Source: Gymnorhina tibicen
Taxonomy: Eukaryota; Chordata; Aves; Passeriformes; Artamidae
NCBI GenBank assembly: GCA_013399875.1
Contig: VXAZ01000263.1
Span: forward strand, 249,262-313,261
Direction: 5' to 3'
DNA: 64,000 nucleotides
Position numbers and translations under genes: made by a program. Under the pieces are notes generated by a model. It ran no database searches, had not been told where the DNA came from, and worked only from the letters and a program-made list of their open reading frames with translations. Below are positions 35,404-47,921 of the stretch, one piece after another. The number at the start of each line of letters is the position of its first letter. The first letter of the stretch is position 1.

Positions 35404-38400
35404 TTACGAACAGGATGCCAGGGTTTTAGCAGCAGAGGGAAGTGTGAAACAGCATTCTGCTCAGAAAGTGTTTGAATGCTAGCAAAACAGCCAAAAGCGT
35501 TATGAGGATTTCAGTGGAAACACCTGTGTTTTCAAGCTCATCATCTTGGCTTTGGAAGGATGTGTGTACGAGCGTTGAGATGTACATGCTGGTCTGGTGA
35601 AGCGTGGAGGAGAGAGTACACCGCGTGATGCCAGCCTGTGGAGTTCAGACCTAGGCTGTGGTACTCATGTTACAAAATACCTGCTCCTGCTGGATAGCTG
35701 AGTCTGTACAGTAGTCAAGCTACTCCAGTCATCCATGTTTTACAAGGCAAGCTTTCGTCCCTGTGTAGCTGGGGAGGTGCATACATTTGCTCCAAAACAG
35801 AGGCCTCGGCTTCTGCGCATCTGTGTAGTGGTTAGGGTGCTGAAGGTAATACCTGCTCCCTAGTTCTCATTAGACCACAGTGCAGTAAGTGCCCTTGGAA
35901 AACTCAATTTGCTAATGGAATGTCATTGAATATCAAATTCTTTACAAACATAAATAAATTTGCATCATTAGCCATTTAGAAATACCTGAAGCTAGTGGCT
36001 GGTAGTTTCCTGAAGCTATTAACTTGCTTGAACATGTGACTTTCAAGTGTTTCCTCTTCTTTACATTTTTGTTGTCAATTCAGTGTGGTCCACATGAAAT
36101 TCTTGGGCTTTTATTGGAAAGATTTTATTCTCTTTTCACTATGGCTGTTGTCAGTAGTACCTTATTACCTTGGCTCATGCACTAAAATTCAAATTATCCT
36201 GCTGTCCTACATCCCAGCTTAGAGCATGTTCAGCCTGACCTTTGTCCCACAATGGATGCATCACTTTGCATCTTCATCTGCTCCCTCTAAGACTGTTTTT
36301 TATCTTCTCCCACCCTGAATCTCTTCAGTGACATCAATCACCAGCTCATCTTTCCTCTCCATAATGACAGACATTTTACAGTTTCCCATCTCAGCTTGCA
36401 ACCATATCTGTTTTTTCTGAGGTCGCTCATAAAGTGTTCTGCTGGCCTTGTCTGTGTCAGTGATTATACAGATTCTCTGTACAGTATCCAAATGGCCCCT
36501 TTGAGCATGGTCATCCAAAATGGATTGAGAATTCTGTGAGAAAGCCTGTTTTCTTCAGTCTCACTGGCATTTTTTCCTGTTCCCTTCTTGACCTGGAAGA
36601 GCGCTCTTGTGTTTACTTGTCAGGGATGAAGATGAAATCCACTACTTATTTCAGCAGATCCCTATTTTGCTTCTGAGATATGGAAAAAAACCAACACACA
36701 TGACGTCTGCTAGTAACAGTCCTTATATTTGAGATGAATTTTATCTAAATATATGGGAGTTAAGAAGTTTGTCCAATGAATTTGGTTTGCATCTTGAAAA
36801 GTCACAAATAGGTTTGATTAATTTTAGTAGTAATTGAGGAGAAGGTGGAAGGGATTAATTTTATAAGGTGTGTCAATGAAATTGGGAACTTACTTGCAGA
36901 TAAAGGTAACTGATTATCATGAGCGGCCAGGATAAAAGATTGATCTTTGATATCAAAGAAATAAGTATCATGTAGCTTGAAAATTCTCACACAGAGAAGG
37001 TAAAAGCACTATATCTGAATGATTCCACCAGTGGCCTCCAAAAGACTTTTATTCCCCATTTGTCAGGTAACCTCACCCATATGTTGGCTGTGTTGATGAC
37101 AATTTTGTAGCCTTTTAGGTGAACCAGTATCTGTGAGTATAACCAGAGATAGAAGGTTTGTGGGTTTGCATGCTGCTGCCTGGGGGAATTTCATGAGTTC
37201 TCATTCAAGTGTAGATTGCCCACCTGGGCGAGATCCTCCAGAGACAGGACGGCTGGATGGTGAGGGAAGGGTTGAGAATGTACAGCCTGACTGAGCAACA
37301 AGGTGCTAGAACTGTGATTATCTTAGGGGAGCAGGAATGTTGTGTAATGGAAACAGGAGGCAGCGAATCAGATGAGAAAAGATGGGTGGACTTTTGATGC
37401 AAACTTAGAGAAGTGTTTCAGAGTGTGGGTGGAGGGGGGAATTTGAGTTGTAGTGTGCAAGGGTGCACTTAAGTGGGGGAAATCCTTAATCACCATGCTT
37501 GGGGCAGAACATAGTTACGTGAAAAGGGCTTTATGTTCCTGCATGTATCATTCCAGCGTGATCTGTGCCATAGTTAATACCCTTATTTTAGTGTTTGCCC
37601 TCACACCACTACTCTTCACACATACACACACCACCCCTGCCCTTGCTGTGGTCTGTGGCACAGCTCTGAAATTCTTTGTGGCAATCTGCTCAGTCAGTTC
37701 TCATAGAAACAGTTTTTTACCTGTGATTTAACATGAGGTTTCCAGGCCCTTCAAGGCTTTTCTATGTATTTTGAGGTTTAGCTTAAGCAGGAAGACTATT
37801 AGCAATAAACAAACCTTGCTTGGAGTTAAACAGACTTGTCTTCACACATTGGCATGCTTTGCTTTGATGTGTTAGTGTTGCTGAGTAAACAGTCTCCAAG
37901 ATTCCTGGGAGAGGCAGAGCCTTGATTGTATCTGTGCTTTGGTTTGAGGATACTGGGCATTACTGCAGGCTGTGAACCTGCCATCAAACTGGCTCTTGGT
38001 TGCCTTTTTATCCACATTCCGTAGCAACTTGCGAGGGCCTGAGACAAAATTAAAGTTGACTGTGGCTTCATTCAAAGATGTGGGTATGCTTTGCACTTTT
38101 TGTGGCTGTGTAACTTGCTGTATTCAGGTGTGGTGTCACGAGCATAATGCTGTAAAACTCAACCTATCCTGAGCCCCGTGTCATTTCCATGCTTGTTTAG
38201 TGGTTGCTGCACTTTGCCTTGTGAAGTACACTCGTCTGCTCTGGTGGGGTGCACAGGACAAAGGTTAATTTCTTGCTAGTGATGAGCACAACAGTGTGGA
38301 ATAACAGCTCGTGCACAGAGCCTCCTGTTGATGTACAAACTACCTTAGCAATGTGGGTTGATTTTCCTTGGTTGGTTGAGCTGAAATTTATTGTTCAGTG

Positions 38401-39329
38401 ATCTGCCCTATGGGACCTTGTATTATTGATACCGTATCACCATTGTACTTCAGCTTTCTCCATTGCAGCAATATCCATGCCTCTTGAAGGCTGCTTGGTC
38501 TCCCTTTTAAAACGGTAGCAAAGTCTGTTGGGAGAGCTGTATGAGATGTATGGAGTGATTCTAGTTGCCTGATTTGTTAGCAGCATGTTTTTGGGAGAAA
38601 AGGGATTTCAGGAGAAGCTCTTTTTTTAATCCAATTATTTATTTTGACAATAGGTTTTATGGTGGAGAAGTTTTTATTTTCAGTTTATGGAAGCTATCGC
38701 ATGTGCCTTTAAAAAAGAAAGGTGCTGGCACTCAGCAGTGGCTTTGAGGGAGCCGCATATCCTCCAACTATTTTTTTTTCTTCTTGGTTAATAAACAATT
38801 ATGAAAACTTCTGCTCTCTATACTTCCTGAAATGATGCCAGTTTACTGATGGTTGTTCAGCACTTTACAGTTTCACTGTTTGAGCAAGACCTTGTTGTCT
38901 GTCTCTTGTTGGCACATTGGTGACAACAGGATAAAATGATTTCTCAGAGGAAATGGGAAGGAGCAATGTGACAAAGGTATCTGCAAAGGAAGGAAAGAAA
39001 AAAAAAGATGAAGAAAATCCCCTTATGGGAAAAAAAAACAGAAGGAAGAAAGAAAAGGGTTCATTTGATGAAGGTTCTTTCTCCAGAACTAAATGAGAAG
39101 TGTAAATAACGTCATCAGCTAAAACACAAATGGTGGTGGATAATACAGCTTAATAACTCCATTTAAATGCTGCTTTAAATTAACAGCAGTTCTCAGACAG
39201 AATGGGCTTTTCTTTTGTTCTTCATATTATAATGAAAATATGTTTAATTAGCATCTAAGTTTAGAAAAAAATCACGAAATTAGGTGGCTTAAAATTGATA
39301 GTGAGAAAGTTCACCAAATCTTGCAAATG

Positions 39330-39358
39330 AATGACAAAGCAAAGCAAACTTTGTCATT
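39330..39358. repeat. Inverted repeat with paired SOX/TCF-like half sites
   Basis: AATGACAAAG (39330-39339) and CTTTGTCATT (39349-39358) form a perfect 10-bp inverted repeat around a 9-bp spacer, which itself holds a further CAAAG. ACAAAG/CTTTGT matches the core of SOX/TCF HMG-box binding sites. It lies in AT-rich DNA with TTTAATTAGCA-type homeodomain motifs nearby (39240-39255). The regulatory role is inference. Confidence 0.5.
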
Positions 39359-40674
39359 TGGCAAGTAAAACTTTGTCAGTTTTATATCTGAGCCCAATTT
39401 GGAACCTGTTAAATCTAGAAAGTGTTGAGACCTTACAGGTTACTTTGAGATGGGAGATTGTGGGTTTTTTTTCTCAGAATTGAAATCTGGGTTTCACTTT
39501 TCAATGCAGTTGTGGAAATAATTTTCCTGCTACAGAGCAGTCATGCTGTGACTATGCTTTATGCTCATCACTGGCAGTAAATCATACAGCTGTCAGGCAT
39601 GCTGAAAATTGTTATTGCCCAAATATAGTGAAATTATTTGGGGGGCAATTGTGATACCTCAGTTTCAGGTGGTCCAGCTTCAAAAGTGATTTCCTTGTCA
39701 TCCAGCCTATTTTAAGATTTCTCAGTTGGTGCACTTAAAACTACCTGTGCACCCAAAATCCGTAGCTGCTTTTTAAACCTGTTTATCCAGAGAAACGCTG
39801 TAATATGCCCTTTGTAGGTGTTCCAGTGTGTAGAAGGCAGAAAGGAGAGAGAATGGAGGAAGGTGCCCTCTTTCTAGTTCTATGTCTCAATAATTAATCG
39901 TTTTAAACTGTAGTGGTGTAGCAAGATCTCTTTGTAGAGGTTTTCTTTTATATGGTACTAGTAAAGCTTGTGTGAGTTTTGTTGCTCAAGAAATACAGTT
40001 TATGTGTATTTCACTCAGTTTAAACACAGAAACACATCTAGAGACTGCAGAAATTTGTGAGCCAGGCCAGTAGGGCAGTTTAGGAGAGTACAAAGGAAAG
40101 CACTGCTTCTGCATTTCTGTGAGAAACTCGGGAACAAATTGGACAATACTTTATTTGCATGTCTGCTGAATAACATGTAGAGAGAGGGAGACTCCCGGAA
40201 AACCAGCCTATAATAAGCTTGGAAATGCTTGCCTGATCTCTGGGCTGCATGTCAGCTACTTTGAAGCTGCAGCAGCAGTGGGCTTTCTTGGATTGGAGAA
40301 TAAGGGGAAGGTCCTTAAGGCTTTGGCACTTTTTTGCAATCTGCATTTACATCAATGAATTAAGCCTTATTCAAACCAAGGGATCAGTTTTACAAAGCCA
40401 TATCCTGACAAGAGGAAATGTTGCCTTTGAGTTTAGAGAGGAGCTGGACTTCGAGACTGAATCTAAAAATCCTAGATAAAGACAATGACAGGATATTTGG
40501 TTGTCTGGGTTTAAGGGGGAGGGGGCTGACAATTATTTTCAAATATTTAAATGTAAGTTCTCCTCCTTTAAACTGTTTACTAAAATCCATGGTTTCTGAG
40601 GTATGTGACTGTTCCCTTCCCCACTAGGACGGGGAGACTGTGTTTATTTATGAAAGCTCTATCAGATTAATTCA

Positions 40675-40706
40675 GGGGGGAGTGGGGGGTTGGGGGAAGA
40701 AGGGGG
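40675..40706 (+). other. G-quadruplex-forming motif
   Basis: Four G-runs of 6, 6, 5 and 5 bases are separated by loops of 3, 2 and 5 bases on the + strand, fitting the canonical G4 pattern with unusually long tracts. It lies about 10 kb past the CBLB stop. Confidence 0.7.
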
Positions 40707-41565
40707 AGAGAGGTTCCACAAGATTAGTTTTAAAAATGCTTTGAAAGCTATTTTAGGAATGGTGATACCAGAACTCACATATATAGAGAGAGGCATCCTT
40801 TGGATGTAAAGCAATATCCCTGTGGCAAGCAGTAAGAGATGAAAATGGTTTATGTCTCTAAGAAACAATCTCAGTAATTTTGCTGGTGTTTTGTTTATGC
40901 TGTAAGAGCATATTGTTTCTCAAGAAGCAGAGTTGTCGCTTAATTGTATGATAATTGGAATTTAAATACACATCATAAGTGTAGCTCATTTATTTGCACT
41001 CTTGAAAGTGAAAAGTTGGCACAGTGCTGGAGATGACAAACTAGAAGCTGCAAAACACCTATTCCTTCTCATTTCTAGAAAGTAAGAAATTTCCCCTTTC
41101 TACAATTGTACTGTGAGCAATTGGAGATAGGCCAGTCTGTAAGTGATGGAACAAAGCATTGCATGCTCAGTTTTGTTGCTTTTCCAAGCTCTGTCATGTG
41201 GTGATTTTTTGTCATTTTGCAAAGACAAGAATTCGATTAGTTCAGCTTAAAGGGAGAGTCAAACCATCATGGATTCAGCAGATGTCATGAGTTCAGAGAG
41301 TAGGTGAGAATAATGGCATTTGCCTCCCTGTGCTGGGAAAACAAAATTCACGTGGGCCAAGGGACAGAGCTTCTCATCACGTCAGCGTCTGCAGTTTGTT
41401 TCCTTTCTCCCTTAACTATTTCTCTTTTTCTTTAATAGGTTCTCTTCTGTTTATCCAGACTTTCTGTGTGTGATGCAAGTTGCAGTGTTGCCTACGTGAG
41501 GACAAACTTTTAGCAGGGTCTGTTGCGATAGGACATGGTAACATTTGAAAGTGAAGACGGATTGA

Positions 41566-41789
41566 TTTAGATTAGATTGAAGGAAGAGGTTTTTTACAGT
41601 GAGGGTGGTGAGACACTGGAACAGGTTGCTGTGAGAGGCGGTGAATGCCCAATCCCTGGAAACATTCAGGGCCGGGTTGGATGGGGCTCTGAACATCCTG
41701 CTCTAGTGGAAGGTGTGCCTGCTCATTGCAGGAGGGATTGGACTAGATGCCTTTAAAGGTCCCTTTCACCCCACAGCTATTCTGTGATT
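41566..41789 (+). mobile_element. CR1 LINE, short 3' end
   Basis: About 220 bp of CR1 3' region: ...AGTGAGGGTGGTGAGACACT..., then GGTTGGATGGGGCTCTGAACA, then a terminal CTATTCTGTGATTA near 41778-41790. It shares the same ordered phrases as the copy at 26213-26856 but is more diverged and more strongly 5'-truncated. The 5' limit is approximate. Confidence 0.85.
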
Positions 41790-42507
41790 AAGGCCATATA
41801 AGGGAGGAAAGTTTCCTCTTAAAAGAAATCTGTGTTAGGGTTAAGGGACCTTGTTCAAGCAGTTTGGACTCCACCTCTCGGTGTGCGTTTCTGTTTCTTA
41901 GGCTTCTACCAAAATACTGAAGTCAGTAAAGGCTTCTGTGTGACTCACTTCTATTGATTTAAAAATGGAATCAATAGAAATAAGGTACATATGCCAAAAA
42001 CCTTCATTATTTGAAATGAAAGGCAATTAAAAGATGATGATCTGGGCTACAGCTATTAGAAGAGATTTATGCTCTAATTAATCTACATATCTTGTTTCTA
42101 TTAAGCTTTTTCCTAATATAATAAAACAAACTTTGTTTCTTATTCCACTCTGACCTTTCCTCAACCAAATTTCTACTGCCTCAAAGTCAGGAGTCTAACT
42201 GCTGAGAGTTTTTTTCTTCCTGTCCACCTCAGAACACATGGAGCTCCATGAAGAAGAAACTGTTAGGATGTTGACACTTAAATGCAGTGCTTTTGGCTTG
42301 ATGTTTTTTTTCCTCATATTTGAGAGATAAGAGAAAACATGGAAATTAAAGATATATTGCTGTCATTCACGCTGCTTATCTGATCATGGACAAAATTCTT
42401 GTTAGAGTGGTGAGACCCCAGTGAACTAGATGCTGGAAAAGTGGAAAACACAGAATAGAAAACCAGGTCTTCTACCAATAACTTTGTCCCTAATGCGAGG
42501 CAGAAAC

Positions 42508-42509
<2 letters not shown>

Positions 42510-42544
<35 letters not shown>

Positions 42545-42549
42545 ATATA
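42510..42549. repeat. (AT)n microsatellite
   Basis: About 13 uninterrupted TA units followed by an imperfect GTATGTATATATA tail. A simple, probably length-variable repeat. Confidence 0.9.
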
Positions 42550-45500
42550 AAAATATATGAATTTCCTATTGAAATATAAAATAGGAATAAGACAAGGGAA
42601 AATTTGAGGAAATAGCCATGTAGGGGAGTACAAGCAAACAACTATCTTGACAGGTACCATTTCTTTTATATTGGCAACTGTGAAAGGTAGCATATGAACT
42701 CTACCAAGCACAATTATGTATAGTGTTGAGATATCTTTGTAGATATTTGTAAAAGCAATTAGATTTAATTTGAAAACACCTGGAATATGGCAGTGGGGGA
42801 AGTCTTCATACCTTTATAAACCTCACTAGAATATCCATTTTTTTCTCCCAGTCCCATTTTCAGTAAAAGCAGATGCACTTTTTTGAATTATACTCTTACA
42901 GCTGTCTTACAGTGTTTGGCTGGTTGTCTCACCTCAACTTCTTCAGTCTCAGGCTTTATATTTTTCTCTTGATTCATCTTATAAGCCTCCCTCATCCCTT
43001 CTATTTGCTTACTGTGATACGATTTCTCTGTTATTAAGATTTTCCTCAGAAATTTTGAAATCTTATCTTCCCACCCTTGCTGGCTATTGCAGCCTAAAGT
43101 ACCACAGCTGCTGAGAGCTTGTGCCTGTCTCTTCGAGATTCTGACATGTCACACTGTGAACTCTCTCCTCCTTTACAATTTTTGTTGCCCAGGGACATTC
43201 AGTGACAGTAACACTCTGCTTCTTTCTTGCCCCTTCTGTCTTCCACAGTGAGCAAATCCCTCATTAGCAGCTGCTCATTAGCTGTTCCCTGGCTATTCGT
43301 GCCAGCCTAAATACCTGGCCAGCTCTCTAAGTGGCTTTAAGTGCAGTCATGCCTTGCCTGCACAAAGTATTTATGCTGTGTTGAGACCATTAAGCTTTTA
43401 ACTGTGTCAGTGGTTTGTCTTTTTTTCTTGGCTGGATTCGTACTTGTCTGTATGTTTCCATAGTTCTGTCACCTTTGCAGTGTTCTCTGTGATGCTGAGT
43501 GGTAACTCCTAATCTATAGGCAGAATGCTCTCGGGAGGTGAACATGTGGGATCTTTTAAGTTAAACTCCCGGGGGAAGGAGGCACGCAGTGTTCTGAGGT
43601 GCGAGCAGTGGTACAGCTGCCGAGGGCTCAGGCCCTGCAGCTGCAGTGGGTCAGGCCATTGCTGCTCTCTGGTGACTCCAGATGAAGGCTGCTGTTTGAG
43701 ACAGTGCTAATGTGACTGCTGCTGTCAGCCTGACGTGCCCTGGTTCCCTGTTACTTTTTTTCTTCTTTTTTTCTGTAATGAAAATGCAGATATTGGCATG
43801 TTCTGTGGGTTGTATAAAGTGTGCTAGCCAGGATAGCTGTGGTGCTGTCAGGTGAGTCAGAAGATGCAAATGGTAGAAACTGATCTACTTTTCCCCATGA
43901 TGTCTGTTAACAACTGTAGTTTCACTTTCAAACCGGAGCCCACTGAACTGGGCATATGATAACCAGCTCAAAGGTCTAAGAGCATGCAGATTGCAGCAGT
44001 GCAGAGAAATTACGTCAAAGAGAAGGGACTCATTTTATAGACTGGAAAAATAATGGGTTTTCTATATTTTTCTTTTCTACACCTTTTTTATCCACTTTTT
44101 AGCAAATCTTAAGTTTTATAATGAAATGGGGCGTGTTTGTGTGCTTTGAAATCATCCAGTTTCTGCCTCATAACAACTTGGTTGCTACTCAACAGGGGAG
44201 TATTCAAGCTGGTCAAGGCTGTTTGAAAAGATTGTTTAATGATGTGCCACCTCTTTCATAGGATATCTGCAGGTTTTTTGGGGGTTTTTGTTGTTTTTTT
44301 TTTTTTAATTCTTGTGTATATGTTGGCTGGAGGGGGTTGGTATCTCAACTCTGCCCCGGGCACGAAGAATTTACTGTAATTGTGCTTTGGTTGAAAATCA
44401 GCTCTGCAGCTGCTGTGGTTTCTGTGTTGCAGAAAGTGCTGTGTGCACCCCGGGGGCTCTCAGTCCTGACAACACACTCTTCATGTTATCTGCACATTCA
44501 CTTGCTGTCATCTTTTTTGAGAGTGTGTGGGTCAAGTAAAAACTTGGATACTTTCCTCCTTTTTTCTAATTACCTGTGCCCATCACATGCTTAAGGAAGA
44601 CTGGAAGCCACATCACTACCAATACATGACCATGAGATCAAAACCCAATGGGAGACTGATGACCAAATAAAGCAAAGTTGAAGATGGAAAGGAGGTACAA
44701 TTGCAGCAGCAGTGAAGACAGAGGATAAAGTTATGGTAAATATATGAAGCCATTGGGATAGAGTGATAGTGATTGAGATGCTTTGCAGGAATTTAATGAC
44801 GGGGAAAAAAAAGACTTCTTCAGGAAGGCTGAAGATTTTGGGGGTTTTGCTTCACTTTCTATCAGGTGCAAAACTAGCTGCAGGGAGCTTTCCAGGATGG
44901 AGATCAGACAGAAGATAAACAGGTAGGAGGCAGAGGAAGGGGGAGAGTAGAAAGAATCTTTCTGCTTGTGGTTGGGTTCATTAGCGAAAGAAGAAACAAC
45001 AAGAGGAGTCCAGAGACTGCTTGACAGGGGATGCACAGCTCTTCTGAAAATGGTTTTGGTGATGGAGTGTGGACTGTCTAGTGCACTTATGCACCTATCC
45101 AGCAGCATACTCTTTCCAAACTTTTACTGCCTGCCTTAGTTGCTGACCCAATACTCATGCAGTGTCTATAATGCTTGCCTGCAAACATGTGGGCTCTTGC
45201 TTCAGCACTGGTTTCATTTCAGGTTTTCAGCTTTCTCCCTGTGAAGACTTTCTCATTAGAGTTTAGAATTAGTTCAGTATATGGATAGTGATTTCTCCCC
45301 TTCACTTCAGAGCTGTTTGACCAAAGCCTGTGCCCTGTAAAACAAGGGGCTTAACTGTGTCCTCTGCTGAAGGAGCTTGCTGATAAGCTGAGTTGATCAG
45401 ATCCGCACGGCTTTGTGTGTGTACACAGCCCTGTCCCCTGCACGTTCAGTCCATCCCTCTGTGCCTGTGCACGGGAGAACACGAAGGGCAGACACATCCT

Positions 45501-46399
45501 GCTGCTGTGAGGAAGATGTGATGTCAGGTAGTAAAGCTGGAAACAATACTGTTGCCGCCAAGCAAGGCTGGCTGTGCATGCAATCCTGTGTAGCAAACAC
45601 AGGGAAAATGGACTTTGAGCAGGGTTGCTTGCGTGCACAAGGCACTCCATGCCTCAGCCATGGCTGCAGCAGAGGGGAGGGAAGAGGAGCTGTGGGGACA
45701 GGGAGAGCACAGCCACGGGAGGAGGAACCACTGAGGAGCAGTGCTGCAGGGTGAATGTTAACTCCAGACTTGTGGCTCATACTCACTTCACCCGTGTTCT
45801 AGTGCTGTTCGACAGCAGCAGGACTCTGGAGCGGTGGAAAAGATGCTATACAAGATTTTAATCTGAGACACTGCAGGCTTGGCTTCCAGAGTTGCCAGCC
45901 GCTCCTGTCTCCTCTTCTCTTGAGCCTGAGCTGCAAAGTCACAGGCTCATTTAGAAAAGGGTGTCAAATTACAGGAGAAAGTTTGATTTCATCGTGAATG
46001 GCAACCCTATGTTTCAGCAGATATTTTGTGACTCTAGTGAGCCTAAATCAGGCAGTGTGGATTAAACTGTCCATCTGATTTCCTAGCTCACTTTTGGAGG
46101 ATGTTTGTCGATCTAAAGCCCTTTTACAGCCTGCAAAATACTGTCTTTTAATAAAACTCGTTTGAAATCCTTATCCATTATCTTTGCATCTTGTAGAAGG
46201 TACAATTATGTCCCAAAGTTTGGTTGACCAAGCCTTTTTCAATGGATGACAGCTTCCAATCCTCTTCTGTAAATAATGGTTCAATTTCTGTAAGGCTTTT
46301 TTTTCTTTTCCTCCTTCAGTTTGATATCTCAGGCCAGAGAGCAGTGTATATTCCTACCAAGCTGAGTTTAAATGAAGCAGACAGCCAGCCTTGATTTGC

Positions 46400-46800
46400 T
46401 TCTCTTCTTTCTCATCAAACTGGCTTGCATTAATCATATTAATAAAAATGGCATTAAAATCACCAAGTTTTAAAAAGGCAAATGACCCACCAAGTTACAA
46501 GTCATCCTGTATGCATATTAATTATGAGTTGTCTAAATTTTAGTAAAATTTCAAAGGAATCACATTTTTCCCTGCATGTTGGCTTTAATTTGGAAAGCTC
46601 CCTTGTAATGCAAAATGTATCCCATCCTAACATGGTTCTCTAATCACAGTATGCTTTAATTTTGATGGATGACCCCCAAATGTTTTATATCCACTAAGAT
46701 TTGCAGTAATTAGAATTTTTTTTAGTATTTTGTTTCCTGAGCTATCCATGGTGACATCAATCTATCATCACGTGGATTTCTCATGTGATTACTCATTCTC
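46400..46800. promoter_or_regulatory. Candidate conserved non-coding element
   Basis: AT-rich DNA of high complexity, dense in homeodomain/POU-like words: ATGCATATTAATTATGA at 46511-46527, ATTAATCATATTAAT near 46430, AATGCAAAAT near 46607, and GCAGTAATTAGAA near 46704. It has no coding potential and no repeat signature. The call rests on word content alone and is inference. Confidence 0.3.
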
Positions 46801-47649
46801 CTTGCAAAAAAAAAAAATCAAGTAATTTGTATTGAGAGCTTACCTTTGCTGCTTACAGGGTGGAGGGAGCATGTTACAATTTATCTCCTCTAGTCACTGC
46901 TCCGTTTTTGAGGGATTGTGCTCTGAAGAGGTGCACATTTTTCAGAAATATTGGAACCCCTTCCCCTCCCTCACCAATCTCCAAGTAGTAGCATTGTCCC
47001 AACAGGAGAGCCAGAAAGTCCTTTCATCCATTCTGAGGGATTGCCAGTGGAAATTAAAGCACAAGGTGGAATTCACCAGGCAATTATTTTTTTCTCTGTT
47101 TCATGCTTCCCCCTGCATTTTCTTTTTATTGTAATGTTTCACCTTACCATGTTTGTGATATAACATATAATGCTTGCATACACAAATGTAGTGTGTATTT
47201 TCAGTGCAGAATATTTATTTATTTAGTGGTTGTACAAAACAAGACAAAGTGTTGGGATGTTCTCTCCTGTCATCTCCCCCAGACGTGTCCTTTTCTCTCC
47301 TCCTGAGCCATGATTCCTTGTCTGACTTTTGCAGAGCAGCATATCCTTTCTCAGTCTTGTTTCACAGCGTTGTCGATGGTGTGCTGCTGTTTGCTCAGCT
47401 GCTTGTCCTGTCCTATGCTGTTTTCTCTTCCACCAGTCTCTATTTTGTATCTCGTCAGAATTTGCATGTTTAGTCTGCTCTTTGCTTTCTAGGATCTCCT
47501 CCCTCTTGTTTCCTGCTTTGGAGGTTTCAGACGTCTCCTTTATTTTCTGAAGTGCATTTCCCCCTCCTTTGCTCTTTGTCACCTGCACGCCTTGGTTCCC
47601 TGGTGTCTCTGATGAGGCGTTCCCTCCCGTCTTCCCATCAGAGCCTCTG

Positions 47650-47850
47650 TGTACCAGGTTCCTCCTTGTCCCTGCCCCCGGCCATCCCCTGGGAGCCCGC
47701 GCAGTGCCGAAGGGCAGGCTGCTCCCGTGCTGCCGTGCTCGGCCGCGGGCTGCCCGCCCTGCCGTGCGCCGCGGCTCCCTCTGCCCCTCAGCGCAGGGAC
47801 AGGCGGTGGGGCCGGGGGAAGCACATCTGGCACTTGGCAACAGCTGCCAG
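47650..47850. other. CpG-dense GC-rich patch
   Basis: The patch at about 47665-47830 holds roughly 17 CpG dinucleotides in 165 bp, in a region otherwise poor in CpG. It includes clusters such as CTCGGCCGCGGGC and GTGCGCCGCGGC. It is too short for a typical CpG-island promoter. Long open frames overlap it on both strands (47223-47921 on -, 47552-48106 on +), largely because of composition. It could be an orphan CpG island, an enhancer or a lncRNA start. Confidence 0.45.
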
Positions 47851-47921
47851 ATGCAGGGGAAGCAGCAACAGACTTGTCTCACAGCAGAGGGTGGCTGGAG
47901 GAGCAGGCTGTGATCCAACAC

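Larger units (their letters stand above)
31751..41565. other. Intergenic or extended 3' UTR DNA, no gene recognised
   Basis: About 10 kb of AT-rich sequence lies downstream of CBLB. It holds additional AATAAA hexamers (to 34920), two perfect inverted repeats (35374-35403 and 39330-39358), a purine-rich stretch at 38960-39060, and a G-quadruplex motif at 40675-40706. All open frames are short and without recognisable domains. No transposon was recognised in this part. Confidence 0.6.
41790..47222. other. Intergenic DNA, no gene recognised
   Basis: Contains the (AT)n microsatellite at 42510-42549, T-rich tracts near 44277-44307, and an AT-rich homeodomain-motif block at about 46400-46800. Open frames around 45350-45860 occur on both strands in a modestly GC-richer stretch and lack recognisable domains. 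Confidence 0.6.

Noticed and set aside
45351..45861. Frames on both strands (129 and 113 codons)
   Set aside because: Compositional openness in a modestly GC-rich stretch, with no domain or splice pattern.
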